From the NCBI RefSeq assembly GCF_001750165.1, contig NZ_CP015411.1, positions 716,001 to 780,000 of the forward strand: DNA of 64,000 bases, in the 5' to 3' direction. The notes under the pieces are model-generated. The model was given only the letters and a program-made list of their open reading frames with translations, had not been told where the DNA came from and searched no databases. The position numbers and the translations under genes were made by a program. Source of the stretch: Pseudoalteromonas luteoviolacea (lineage in GTDB: Bacteria > Pseudomonadota > Gammaproteobacteria > Enterobacterales > Alteromonadaceae). This document shows, in pieces, positions 27,744-35,593 of this stretch (position 1 is the stretch's first letter; every line of letters starts with the position of its first letter).

Positions 27744-28865
27744 ATGGATAAATTTTTTATGGATGAAAGAAAGTTAAGTTTAGAAAAATGTAAAGGTTTC
27801 TGGGTGGGGGCTGTTTATGCAGATTTAAACACTAAAACTTTACGCAAGGATGATTTGAGTCAACCACTTTCTGAACTCTCATTTTCATTACTTCTAACTT
27901 TAGTAGAGCATCAACATAACCCTTTGGCAGCAGAGCAACTTCAAAATAAAGTGTGGCAAGGTGTTGTGACTGGCAATGAAAATGTAAAGCAGCGCATAAG
28001 TATTCTTAGGAAAGCCTTTTTAGCTTTGGATGAGCAAGAACACATTAAAAATATCCGAGGTAAAGGTTATCTATTAGCGCAACCGGTTAAGCTTGATTAT
28101 GTTGATAAAACGCTGAAAATTTGGCCACTTGTAATCACAATTTTACTGCTTATGTTAGGTGTTGCAGTGTGGGCAAGTTGGCTGTATTCATCAGCACCAA
28201 AAGTACTCAAAAGTGAGCAATATCAACTTGCTGTTCATGCTGGTGATAGCATTACGTTGGCCAATAAAAAATCAGATCTAGCATTTTGCCTTGATGGTTT
28301 TGATGATTATGTAGAGGCGTTTAACTCTGAGCTGGATATCGGTACGGGAGACTTTTCACTCATGACCTGGGTTAAAACATCTTCAATGGGTCAGCATATC
28401 ATTGTCGATAAGCGTTATGAAGACCAAGTATCTGATGTGCAAGGTTACGCGTTCTATATAGATGATGGGTTTTTAGCACTGCAGTTAGCAGATGGTGATG
28501 GGAGCTGGTATTGTCAAGAGCCGGATTCTTCTTGCACGTTTTATGACTCTAAAGCATTTGTCTCTGATGGTCAGTGGCATCATGTTGCTGTCAGCATAGA
28601 TAGAGATCGCACGAAAGGGATACGTTTTTATCTTAATGGACAGCTTAATAGTGCTTTCGACCCTACTGGGCGTCAAGGCTCATTGAGTAATGAAATGCCA
28701 CTGAGAATTGGCAGTCGGTCTTCTTTTAAAACGGGACTATTTAAAGGCGCGATCGGTGAAATCGCATTACATCATAGGGTACTTACCCCTTCAGAAATTC
28801 GTCAACAGTATGCGTTAGGTAATAGCCGTAACTGTAGCGGCTCTGGAAGTAAAGGCGGGATTTAA
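27744..28865 (+). CDS. Membrane-bound winged-helix regulator with C-terminal LamG domain (CadC/ToxR-like)
   Basis: 373 residues. N-terminal OmpR/PhoB-type DNA-binding domain (about 18-115: 'LSFSLLLTLVEHQHNPLAAEQL', 'VKQRISILRKAF', 'IKNIRGKGYLL'), one membrane helix (about 125-148), then an extracytoplasmic LamG/concanavalin-like domain (about 180-365: 'CLDGFDDYVEAFNSELDIGTGDFSLMTWVK', 'DGQWHHVAVSIDRDR', 'FKGAIGEIALHHRVLTPSEI' regions). This is the one-component design of CadC/ToxR, but with a carbohydrate- or protein-binding sensor. No clear SD; an ATG at 27759 is an alternative start. Divergent from the beta-helix protein, its probable target. Confidence 0.87.
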   Translation: MDKFFMDERKLSLEKCKGFWVGAVYADLNTKTLRKDDLSQPLSELSFSLLLTLVEHQHNPLAAEQLQNKVWQGVVTGNENVKQRISILRKAFLALDEQEHIKNIRGKGYLLAQPVKLDYVDKTLKIWPLVITILLLMLGVAVWASWLYSSAPKVLKSEQYQLAVHAGDSITLANKKSDLAFCLDGFDDYVEAFNSELDIGTGDFSLMTWVKTSSMGQHIIVDKRYEDQVSDVQGYAFYIDDGFLALQLADGDGSWYCQEPDSSCTFYDSKAFVSDGQWHHVAVSIDRDRTKGIRFYLNGQLNSAFDPTGRQGSLSNEMPLRIGSRSSFKTGLFKGAIGEIALHHRVLTPSEIRQQYALGNSRNCSGSGSKGGI

Positions 28866-28876
28866 ATGGGGGGCTT

Positions 28877-28903
28877 GTGGACAGAGTTGAAAGTGCTGTC
28901 CAC
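28877..28903 (+). terminator. Hairpin after the LamG regulator
   Basis: Perfect 8-bp arms GTGGACAG (28877-28884) and CTGTCCAC (28896-28903), 12 bases after the stop codon. The following sequence is GTATTTC, so a weak intrinsic terminator at best. Confidence 0.5.
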
Positions 28904-28949
28904 GTATTTCAGTTGCCCGTGCACTGCAATAATGTGGCGTTCAGCCGTA

Positions 28950-29519
28950 TCATTTAGATTTCTTACGCTCTTCTAGTATCAGGTTGATCATCTCTGTGCG
29001 GATCTCTGCTTCTTGTCCTTTGAGCTTTTGCATCTGCTGTTCAAGTATCTCTATCTGTTCCTCTTCTTTGGTATTTTTATAGGCCTTACTGCCAATGTGT
29101 TCTGATAATTGCTCGTTTTCAGCTCGCTCGCTAGGTGCTTCGGTGGAAACCCCATGGAATGTTAAGGTGCGTTGCAGTGGCGGCTTTTTGAGCTCATTGA
29201 TTTCTTTTTGCAAGTTACGTATTTTTTCTTGTATCAACTCGACGACTTTTTCTAAGTTTTCATATTGTTCTTTAAAGACAGGATTACGTCTTTTGTATCC
29301 CGCGGCCTCCTCGTCTAGTTCTTTAGTAATAATCGGGGGCTTTTCTTCTTTGTCTTCGTCATTTTCTCTAAATACAGAGGGAGGTTTGGGCGTCGGTTTG
29401 AGGATGTTATCAGGCAGGGGAGTTGTTATTTTATGGCGAGCGCCATATGGTGCGGCTTCTGTTTCTTTTTGTCTTTGTGGTTGCGTGATATGTGTATGCT
29501 GGAGGATTTTCGATAACAT
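28950..29519 (-). CDS. Hypothetical charged coiled-coil protein
   Basis: 189 residues with no signal or membrane segment. The N-terminal third is proline-rich ('PLPDNILKPTPKPPSVF'), and two coiled-coil stretches follow (about 85-115 'NLEKVVELIQEKIRNLQKEI' and about 145-185). Very rich in Glu/Lys. It lies alone downstream of, and on the same strand as, nothing obviously related; the S9 peptidase gene ends 134 bases to its right on the same strand, with a terminator between. No family recognised; coding is judged from the length and the strongly protein-like composition. Confidence 0.65.
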   Translation of the reverse strand: MLSKILQHTHITQPQRQKETEAAPYGARHKITTPLPDNILKPTPKPPSVFRENDEDKEEKPPIITKELDEEAAGYKRRNPVFKEQYENLEKVVELIQEKIRNLQKEINELKKPPLQRTLTFHGVSTEAPSERAENEQLSEHIGSKAYKNTKEEEQIEILEQQMQKLKGQEAEIRTEMINLILEERKKSK

Positions 29520-29610
29520 GATGATTCCTTATCAGTGTTTACGTGCCTTAAATTTTTATATCGGCAACTCATCCTTTTTGTTGAATCTATTTTGTATATC
29601 TGACATAAGC

Positions 29611-29636
29611 AAATTGCCGAGATAACTCGGCAATTT
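29611..29636 (-). terminator. Terminator of the S9 peptidase gene
   Basis: Perfect 11-bp arms AAATTGCCGAG (29611-29621) and CTCGGCAATTT (29626-29636), four-base loop, 18 bases beyond the peptidase stop. On the minus strand the stem ends in TTT and is followed by GCTTATG. Confidence 0.75.
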
Positions 29637-29653
29637 AATTTTATGGTGATGGA

Positions 29654-31693
29654 CTACTTTTTATATAGCTCGAACCAGGCCAGTGTATGCTCAATTTTTG
29701 AAATCATACGGGAGGGGCGTCCTGCGATACCATGTGGTGCGCCAGGGACGCGTATCAATACGGTATCAACTTTACGTAGTTTCAATGCTTGGTAAAATTG
29801 TTCGGACTCAGACATTGGCGTACGTCTGTCCAACTCGCCTGTCATGATCAGCGATGGCGTGGTGACATTGCCTACCAGCGATAATGGTGAGCGCTGCCAA
29901 TAGTGAGCTAGGTTTTCCCATGGCAATCCCGGGAATTGATTACGGATTTGTCCAAGGTAGCTATCTGCTGTTAGCACTTTACTGATCCAGTTAATAACTG
30001 GTTTGGTGATGGCAGCTGCATTGAATCGATCTGTTAAACCTACTGCATAAGCTGTCGCAATACCGCCAGCAGAGCCGCCGGCGATAAATAGATTGTTCTC
30101 ATCGATAAAGCCTTTTGCAATTAGGGCGTCAACAGCAGAGTTGTGATCTGCAAAGTCTTCTTTGGAGCTGTATTTCCCATCTAATAGTAGTGCAAAGCGT
30201 TCACCATAGCTGGTTGAGCCTCGGTAGTTGACGTAAACTACAACATACCCTTCAGCGGCATAACGTTGTAATTCAGCACTAAAGTGCGGGCCGTACGCTA
30301 AATGTGGTCCGCCATGGATCTCTACTAATAGTGGGTACTTTTTGGACTTATCAAAATTAGGGGGCGTAATATACCAGCCTTGGATTTGCTCGCCATCAAA
30401 CGATGATTTGTAGTTTAGTTCGTGTACGTCACCCAGTGTCCTATGTGCTAAAAGGTCTTGATTTAACTGTGTCAGCGTGGTTGTTTTACCTTTACGCCAA
30501 TAGGCAACATCAGCAGGTGCTTTGCTGTTGCCTTGGGTATAAGCGAGTGTGCCGTTATTTGCCATCGTAAAATTGCCACTGACATAAGGGCGTCCAAGAG
30601 TTGTACCAGAGACATCATCAACTAATGGTTTTACTTTACCACGAGTAGAAACCGCCGCTAAGACTCGTTTACCTTGATCATCATATTGAATAACAAAGTC
30701 ACCTTTACCAGCCCATTGATAATCTGCAACAGAGCGGTCCAGCTCATCAGTTAAGATTTTAAGCTTGCTGTCTTTGATTGACATTAAGGTCAATTGGTTA
30801 TTGATGTATGGTACAGGCGCATTGCCGCGGCTAATGAATGCCAGTTTGTCGCCTTTGACAGAGAAGGTTGGACTATATTCCGCACCAGGGAGGTCTGTCA
30901 GTTGCTTTAGAGTTTGATTTGTAACGTTGACCTGATATAAATCGGTCTCTGTTGTACGGTATTCCCACTCAGGGTGTTGATCAGATGAGAAAACAATGTG
31001 TTGGTTATTTGGACTCCAAGCCAATGGACCACGGTGCTGGAAATCACCTTTGGTTAATTGTCTGGGGGTACCACCATTTGCTGGTAATACAAAAACATGT
31101 CTAAACGCTGGTTCTAAGTAGCCGCGTCCATCAGCTTGGTATCTGGCTTTTTCAAAGATTTTAACCGGCTCTGACCATTCTGCGCCTTTTGGTTTACTTG
31201 GTAATTTGACTGATTTTGCAAACTTAGATTTACCTTGCGGCACATTCATTGTAAATGCAATTTGCTCTCCATCTGGTGACCAAGTGATATGACCAATGGC
31301 TTTTGGCAGTTGCGTTAGCACCGCTTGTTTATCTTGCTCTACCCAATATACGTGTAGTTGGCGAGACCCGCTGCTGTTACTGGTAAAGGCAATTTTACTG
31401 CTATCTGGTGACCAGCGCGGTTGGCCGTAGTTATGTTGATCGGCAAAAAGCGGGTAGTGACTTTTTTTAGCGATATCGTATAACCATAACGTACGTTTTG
31501 GCACGTCGTGCATAATGTCATAGCTACTGCGTTCATAAACAATTTTTTTACCGTCGGGGCTTATCTGTGTGCTGGCTGCGTATTCAAGCGCAAAGATGTC
31601 ATCAGATTTAAATGTTGCCGTGCTAGCTAAACTGTCTGTTGAAGCAAGCGCAAGCAATACACCACTTAGGGCAAGAGTTGTGATTGGTTTCAT
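29654..31693 (-). CDS. S9-family (prolyl oligopeptidase/DPP-type) secreted peptidase
   Basis: 679 residues. Signal peptide (1-23, 'STDSLASTA'). N-terminal TolB/WD-like beta-propeller (about 30-400, 'SPDGKKIVYERSS', 'PRWSPDSSKIAFTS', 'ITWSPDGEQIAFTM'), then an alpha/beta-hydrolase domain with 'EIHGGPHLAYG', nucleophile Ser541 in 'GGSAGGIATAY', acid in 'GELDRRTP' and histidine in 'PGAPHGIAG'. Acts on oligopeptides in the periplasm or outside. Its start is 393 bases from a divergent small peptide gene; a link to maturation or degradation of that peptide is only a thought. Confidence 0.92.
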   Translation of the reverse strand: MKPITTLALSGVLLALASTDSLASTATFKSDDIFALEYAASTQISPDGKKIVYERSSYDIMHDVPKRTLWLYDIAKKSHYPLFADQHNYGQPRWSPDSSKIAFTSNSSGSRQLHVYWVEQDKQAVLTQLPKAIGHITWSPDGEQIAFTMNVPQGKSKFAKSVKLPSKPKGAEWSEPVKIFEKARYQADGRGYLEPAFRHVFVLPANGGTPRQLTKGDFQHRGPLAWSPNNQHIVFSSDQHPEWEYRTTETDLYQVNVTNQTLKQLTDLPGAEYSPTFSVKGDKLAFISRGNAPVPYINNQLTLMSIKDSKLKILTDELDRSVADYQWAGKGDFVIQYDDQGKRVLAAVSTRGKVKPLVDDVSGTTLGRPYVSGNFTMANNGTLAYTQGNSKAPADVAYWRKGKTTTLTQLNQDLLAHRTLGDVHELNYKSSFDGEQIQGWYITPPNFDKSKKYPLLVEIHGGPHLAYGPHFSAELQRYAAEGYVVVYVNYRGSTSYGERFALLLDGKYSSKEDFADHNSAVDALIAKGFIDENNLFIAGGSAGGIATAYAVGLTDRFNAAAITKPVINWISKVLTADSYLGQIRNQFPGLPWENLAHYWQRSPLSLVGNVTTPSLIMTGELDRRTPMSESEQFYQALKLRKVDTVLIRVPGAPHGIAGRPSRMISKIEHTLAWFELYKK

Positions 31694-32083
31694 AAGTAGA
31701 ATCTATTATTTTTGATTTTCCTAACATTAAAAGTGAATCCTGTGATACACAAGCATTATGAGATAGTCTGACCAAGCATGTGGTCGAATGGTGATCATGT
31801 GATCGAAATCAAGTTTAGGTGAATCACGATTATTGATAAGACTAAAGTAGTGGCTATGAATCTAAGTTGCAGAATGAGCTCTGTGATATAGATACCTGCT
31901 AGATTGGCGATTAAAAACAGTTTTGTAGACTGTTTATCATATTGCATCTATCTGCTTAATTATTATTATTTTATTCCTAATTTAATGTTTTTTAGGGTTA
32001 TTTATTCCTTGCTTTCCCATTTTTAATGGATATCTTATGCGTACCATTCTGATGGTATAAGCATTAAATTAAATAAGGAAATA
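31694..32083. other. 390-base AT-rich intergenic region before the small peptide
   Basis: No coding frame seen. It holds the divergent promoters of the S9 peptidase and the small peptide. Visible structures are the inverted repeat AAACAG...CTGTTT near 31917-31937 and TACCATTCTGATGGTA at 32042-32057 (perfect 6-bp arms), the latter about 30 bases before the peptide start and a possible operator. Confidence 0.5.
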
Positions 32084-32086
32084 ATG

Positions 32087-32230
32087 ATGAAACTTAATCT
32101 TAAAACAAAAAAGTTGGCAAATTTATCTCATAAAGTAGTGAGTCAGCATCAGACTGGCAAAGTGGCTGGTGGTGCTGTAATCACGGGTTGCTATTTTCCA
32201 TGTAAGCCAGAGACCCATACTGGGAAATAA
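32087..32230 (+). CDS. Orphan small peptide with double-glycine leader (RiPP/bacteriocin-like precursor)
   Basis: 47 residues, below usual gene-calling size. SD AAGGAA (32075-32080) lies seven bases before the second of two adjacent ATGs. The N-terminal part 'MKLNLKTKKLANLSHK' is basic and resembles the leader style of small GG-motif peptides of marine gammaproteobacteria. 'KVAGG' (residues 25-29) is a double-glycine cleavage site; the predicted 18-residue core begins AVITG and has the short loop Cys35-Tyr-Phe-Pro-Cys39. A perfect terminator follows. No C39 peptidase/ABC exporter or modifying enzyme is adjacent. Possible bacteriocin, signal peptide or orphan RiPP; function inferred. Confidence 0.72.
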   Translation: MKLNLKTKKLANLSHKVVSQHQTGKVAGGAVITGCYFPCKPETHTGK

Positions 32231-32260
32231 CCCTAATGATGGTCAAATGACGTTGAGTTA

Positions 32261-32283
32261 GGTGCGAGGCTTCGCACCTTTTT
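32261..32283 (+). terminator. Intrinsic terminator of the small peptide gene
   Basis: GGTGCGA (32261-32267), loop GGCT, TCGCACC (32272-32278), then TTTTT (32279-32283). Starts 31 bases after the peptide stop. Classical form; it shows the short transcript is a defined unit. Confidence 0.88.
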
Positions 32284-32303
32284 ATACATGCTTGCACTGT
32301 TGA

Positions 32304-32738
32304 TTATTGCTGGGGTTGTGGCTGCGATGTGGGTGCCAAATGTATGTAACGCTCCATTAAATACTGAGGCGCTTTAACATCGTCAAAGCCAAATTGGCGA
32401 TACAGAGTATGTGCGTCATGTGTTGCCAGTGTAAACCGTCTCAACCCTTGTAGCTGAGGATGTGTGACTACTGCATCAATGAGCTGCTTGCCATGTCCAA
32501 CTCCTCTATATGGCTCTAATACAAATACATCCAGTAAATTGGCGAATGTAGCGTAGTCTGTGACGACACGTGCAAATGCAATGAGTTGCTTATTGTGCAC
32601 GAGAGCAAAACACAGTGAGTTTTCAAATGCGACATACAATTTTTCTCGTGAAATCCCTTTGCTCCAATAGCTTCTCTGTGACAAAAACTGGTAAGCCTCG
32701 TTAAACTGTGATTGTGTAAGCCGATTGACAAGCTGCAT
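32304..32738 (-). CDS. GNAT-family N-acetyltransferase
   Basis: 144 residues with the GNAT acetyl-CoA signature: 'DVFVLEPYRGVGHGKQLIDAVV' (motif A, R/Q-x-x-G-x-G/A) and a C-terminal 'LYRQFGFDDVKAP' turn (motif B). Substrate unknown. It is 11 bases downstream of the LysE exporter gene on the same strand, so the two form an operon; acetylation and export of the same amine or amino acid is a reasonable inference. Confidence 0.85.
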   Translation of the reverse strand: MQLVNRLTQSQFNEAYQFLSQRSYWSKGISREKLYVAFENSLCFALVHNKQLIAFARVVTDYATFANLLDVFVLEPYRGVGHGKQLIDAVVTHPQLQGLRRFTLATHDAHTLYRQFGFDDVKAPQYLMERYIHLAPTSQPQPQQ

Positions 32739-32749
32739 ACTCTAAACTC

Positions 32750-33370
32750 CTATAAAGTATTGATATGAATAAGTGGCAAACAAGCGAGCAATAAGCTGGC
32801 CATGACATAGTTAAACCTACGCATATGCTTTTGATTTTGCAGTTTTTTACTGAGCATTTTACCAAAGTAAGTCCAACTTAAACCACTGCCTAAAGCAACC
32901 ACGTTAAAGACCAGAACACCAAGTATGGCTGAGTGCCAATAGTAATCGCCAGGTAGAGTTAATGCGGTGGTTAAGGAGAGAAGAGTCGCCATTGTTTTGG
33001 GGTTTATCAGTTGAAATAAAGCGCCTTGCATAAAGGAAAGTGGCTGGTTCTGTTGCTGCAGCTTACTGGGGCCCTTGTGATTAAATGCAACTTTATAGGC
33101 CAAGTAAACGATGTAACCAGTAGCTAACAGTTTAAACGTTAAATGTAATTGAGGATTTGCCAATACAAGGTGTCCCAAGCCCATCAACATAGCGATATGA
33201 ATAATGGTCATGCCAGCTCGGATCCCAACAATATGTGGGAGGGTTTTTTTTATACCAAACTGAGAGCCCGAGTAGGTGAGTAAAATATTATTTGGTCCTG
33301 GCGTGATAGAAGCAGCAAAGCTGAATAATACCAATGCAGGAAATAGGGTAAATAGTTCGACCAATGGCAA
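32750..33370 (-). CDS. LysE-family amino-acid exporter
   Basis: 206 residues from a TTG at 33368-33370, chosen because AAGGAG sits six bases upstream and because the protein then begins 'PLVELFTLFPALVLFSFAASITPGPNNILL', the normal LysE/RhtB start. An ATG at 33433 would add 21 non-hydrophobic residues over the operator. Six membrane helices and the hallmark 'TPGPNN' are present. Exports amino acids or small metabolites. Operon with GNAT; divergent from the MocR regulator, with a palindrome just before the SD. Confidence 0.88.
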   Translation of the reverse strand: MPLVELFTLFPALVLFSFAASITPGPNNILLTYSGSQFGIKKTLPHIVGIRAGMTIIHIAMLMGLGHLVLANPQLHLTFKLLATGYIVYLAYKVAFNHKGPSKLQQQNQPLSFMQGALFQLINPKTMATLLSLTTALTLPGDYYWHSAILGVLVFNVVALGSGLSWTYFGKMLSKKLQNQKHMRRFNYVMASLLLACLPLIHINTL

Positions 33371-33382
33371 AGTTAACTCCTT

Positions 33383-33400
33383 AATTGTATCAATACAATT
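33383..33400. promoter_or_regulatory. Palindrome AATTGTAT-CA-ATACAATT (candidate MocR operator)
   Basis: Perfect 8-bp arms, immediately upstream of the LysE SD in the divergent LysE/MocR region. Two weaker copies with TTGT and ACAA halves follow (33426-33442, 33460-33477), the last overlapping the MocR start. Repetition of one motif supports an operator; the binding protein is inferred. Confidence 0.6.
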
Positions 33401-33425
33401 CTTGCTATTTGTTTCGTGTTTAATT

Positions 33426-33442
33426 ATTGTCATAAGTACAAA
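33426..33442. promoter_or_regulatory. Second TTGT-N7-ACAA operator-like site
   Basis: ATTGTCATAAGTACAAA: same TTGT/ACAA halves as the perfect palindrome but one base wider. Start of TTGT is 42 bases from that of the first site. Confidence 0.4.
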
Positions 33443-33459
33443 TGGGCATCAATTTATTT

Positions 33460-33477
33460 ATTGTTATGAATACAATT
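33460..33477. promoter_or_regulatory. Third TTGT-N7-ACAA site at the MocR start
   Basis: ATTGTTATGAATACAATT overlaps the likely MocR ATG (33466-33468), a place where binding would repress the regulator's own synthesis. It could equally reflect the codons there. Confidence 0.35.
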
Positions 33478-34851
33478 TGGGAACCCGATGGGGAACTCTT
33501 TTTGCGACTGGCCGCAACCAAACCAAAATACATGGCATTAGCAGAGTTGATTGAGCAGTCAATAGACAACAAACAATTGACATTTGATCAGCGTCTTCCA
33601 GCACAGAGGACATTGGCGGATGCTTTGCAAATAACGCATGGTACGGTGACCAGAGCTTATGTTCTGCTTGAGCTAAGAGGCTATGTTAGAGCAAAATTAG
33701 GCGCTGGTACTTATGTGTCTAAAGATAATAGTTTGCTCCATGAGCTACAGGTCAGTGATTTGGCAGCCAGTGTGCAACCTTTGATGGGACAAGACAGTAT
33801 TATTGCAAAAGCGATGCAGGACCTATCACAAAGCCATACGGAACTTGCTGAGTTAATGACCTATAAGCTCAATGGTCTGCCAAGACATCAGCGGTTTTTC
33901 CGAGACTGGTTGTTGCAGCGTGGGTTTGCGTGTGAACAGCACGATGTTATTTTTACTCAAGGCGCTCAGCAGGGGATCTATAGTTGCTTATCTACTTTGT
34001 GTGAACCGGGAGATTTAGTGATACATGAAACCCTGACTTATCCAGGTTTTTTTAAAGCGTGTAACAACTTACGATTATGTACTAAAGGCGTGGCGTTAAA
34101 TGAACAAGGCATCGATTTGGTACAACTTGAGTCTATTTGCCAAAGCCAACCAGTCAAAGCAATTTATATTACGCCGAATTGTCAAAACCCAACTAATGTG
34201 CGCTACAGCGAAGAAACACTGCAAGCTCTATTGGCATTGAGCCGCAAGTATCACTTTTTTATTCTTGAAGACGATGTGAATTACTGTTTGCCTGAAAATT
34301 GGCGTTTGCCTTTGTGGCAAAAAGCCCCTGATCGAGTTTTTTATTTGGCTAGTTTTTCTAAGTACTTTAGCGGTGGGCTACGCGCTGGCTATATGTTGAC
34401 CCCCTTATTATGGCAGCAGCAAGTGATCAACACCGTTCATGCTCAGTGCTGGTCGGTATCGATGATGAACTTTGAATTGATGATGCGTGCATTGCAAAGC
34501 AAAGAGTATCAGTATAATCAGTGTAAGTTAGAAGAGGAGCTCCGTTACCGACAGGAGTGTTTTGATAAGGTGCTTAGACAGTATGGTTTTGAAGCGGCTT
34601 TTTTTGGTTTGAATATATGTTGGCACCTGCCAGATAATTTAAATATGCACTATGTAGCAGGCCAGTTTAAAGCGCAGTCAGTTGAAGTGCGCACACTAGA
34701 TGTGTTTGCATCTCCCCATGAAATTTGCGATATAAATGGCATTCGATTTACACTTGGTGGGCCTACTACTAGAGAAGCATTTGAGTTTGCTATGGCCCGG
34801 GTTGACAAGGTATTACAAGATCTATTGGTCAGTTCCGATGTGGTAATATGA
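33466..34851 (+). CDS. MocR/PdxR-type GntR regulator with aminotransferase domain
   Basis: 461 residues from the ATG at 33466; an upstream in-frame ATG at 33442 is possible. N-terminal GntR winged helix (about 18-85: 'LPAQRTLADALQITHGTVTRAYVLLELRGYV' region) followed by a fold-type I aminotransferase-like domain (about 115-455) with 'YITPNCQNPTNV', 'EDDVNY' and the PLP-lysine region 'ASFSKYFSGGLRAGY'. These proteins sense PLP or an aldimine of an amino compound and control nearby genes. Divergent from LysE-GNAT, its probable targets. Confidence 0.9.
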   Translation: MNTIWEPDGELFLRLAATKPKYMALAELIEQSIDNKQLTFDQRLPAQRTLADALQITHGTVTRAYVLLELRGYVRAKLGAGTYVSKDNSLLHELQVSDLAASVQPLMGQDSIIAKAMQDLSQSHTELAELMTYKLNGLPRHQRFFRDWLLQRGFACEQHDVIFTQGAQQGIYSCLSTLCEPGDLVIHETLTYPGFFKACNNLRLCTKGVALNEQGIDLVQLESICQSQPVKAIYITPNCQNPTNVRYSEETLQALLALSRKYHFFILEDDVNYCLPENWRLPLWQKAPDRVFYLASFSKYFSGGLRAGYMLTPLLWQQQVINTVHAQCWSVSMMNFELMMRALQSKEYQYNQCKLEEELRYRQECFDKVLRQYGFEAAFFGLNICWHLPDNLNMHYVAGQFKAQSVEVRTLDVFASPHEICDINGIRFTLGGPTTREAFEFAMARVDKVLQDLLVSSDVVI

Positions 34852-34856
34852 TTTAT

Positions 34857-34880
34857 AATAGCCGATGAAAATCGGCTATT
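34857..34880. terminator. Bidirectional hairpin between convergent genes
   Basis: AATAGCCGAT, loop GAAA, ATCGGCTATT: perfect 10-bp stem with AT flanks on both sides (TTATAATA / TAATCTT), six bases after the MocR stop and 10 before the RidA stop. Serves both convergent transcripts. Confidence 0.75.
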
Positions 34881-34890
34881 TAATCTTGTA

Positions 34891-35247
34891 TTAGTCTTTT
34901 TTAACCGCTGCGACAACGGAAACTTCAACCAGTAACTCAGGTCTTGCCATAGCCGCTTGCACACAGGCTCTCGCCGGTGCATGCCCTTCAGGCACCCATG
35001 CATCCCACACTTCGTTCATCTGTGCGAAATATTGCATGTCACTGATGTAGACTGTTGCACTTAATATGTGTTTTTTGTCACTGTTTGCTTCTTCAAGTAA
35101 GGCATCTACTTTGTCGAGCATGGTTTGTGTTTGCTCTTTAATACCTTGTGTTGCGTCTTTACACACTTGCCCGCACAGATAAATAGTATCATTGTGTATT
35201 ACAATGCGGCTCATACGCTGGTTAGTATGTTTACGAGTTATGCTCAT
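34891..35247 (-). CDS. RidA/YjgF-family protein
   Basis: 118 residues, single-domain Rid protein: 'RMSRIVIHNDTIYLCGQVCKDA' start, 'QTQTMLDKVDALLEEANSDKKHILSATVYISDM' middle and the catalytic-arginine region 'PARACVQAAMARPELLVEVSVVA' (Arg about 93). RidA enzymes hydrolyse reactive enamines/imines released by PLP enzymes. The family resembles the subgroup beginning 'RMS.xVxHNxTVYLxGQV'. Convergent with the MocR regulator; no amino-acid pathway gene adjoins it. Confidence 0.9.
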   Translation of the reverse strand: MSITRKHTNQRMSRIVIHNDTIYLCGQVCKDATQGIKEQTQTMLDKVDALLEEANSDKKHILSATVYISDMQYFAQMNEVWDAWVPEGHAPARACVQAAMARPELLVEVSVVAAVKKD

Positions 35248-35593
35248 GTTTTTTCCTCGATTTCAGGCCTGTTAATTCGGCGCTGATCCGTTAATGTCTG
35301 ATCGGTTGGGCATAGTTTATACCAACACTATACTAGACGCCTAGCAGTATGAGTGGCTATTGAGACGGTGGGAGTTTGTTATGTGTATCAGTGTCGTGTG
35401 AAGCTGTATTTGGTAAAGAGGCGTTTAGGTACCTTGCTTCGCTCACCATTACTGGTCTGACTTCGCTTTAACTTTGTAAAGCTGACTGAGTTATAGGCAT
35501 TGTGAACATTAGCCAAGAGACCATCAGGCACTTGCTCCGAAGAGAGACTTTAGCCAGCCTGACTTGACTGGCTAAATCCGGTATGTCTCGTTG
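35248..35593. other. 346-base gap without a gene
   Basis: No frame longer than about 20 codons with a convincing start on either strand. It contains the RidA promoter and, at 35550-35575, a perfect 8-bp inverted repeat (TTAGCCAG / CTGGCTAA), which probably ends the J-like protein's transcript. Nothing else recognised. Confidence 0.5.
35550..35575 (-). terminator. Hairpin after the J-like membrane protein
   Basis: TTAGCCAG (35550-35557) and CTGGCTAA (35568-35575), 10-base loop, 18 bases beyond the stop at 35594. On the minus strand it is followed by AGTCTCTCTT, only partly T-rich. Confidence 0.5.

Noticed and set aside
29095..29625. 176-residue plus-strand frame
   Set aside because: Antisense to the coiled-coil gene; Ser/Leu/Cys-rich with no motif. 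The minus-strand frame has the more protein-like charge pattern, though this is the least certain choice in the window.
31694..32083. Peptide-processing or export gene next to the orphan peptide
   Set aside because: No C39 peptidase, ABC exporter or modifying enzyme is encoded in the neighbourhood; the ABC exporter at 9.9 kb lacks a C39 domain.
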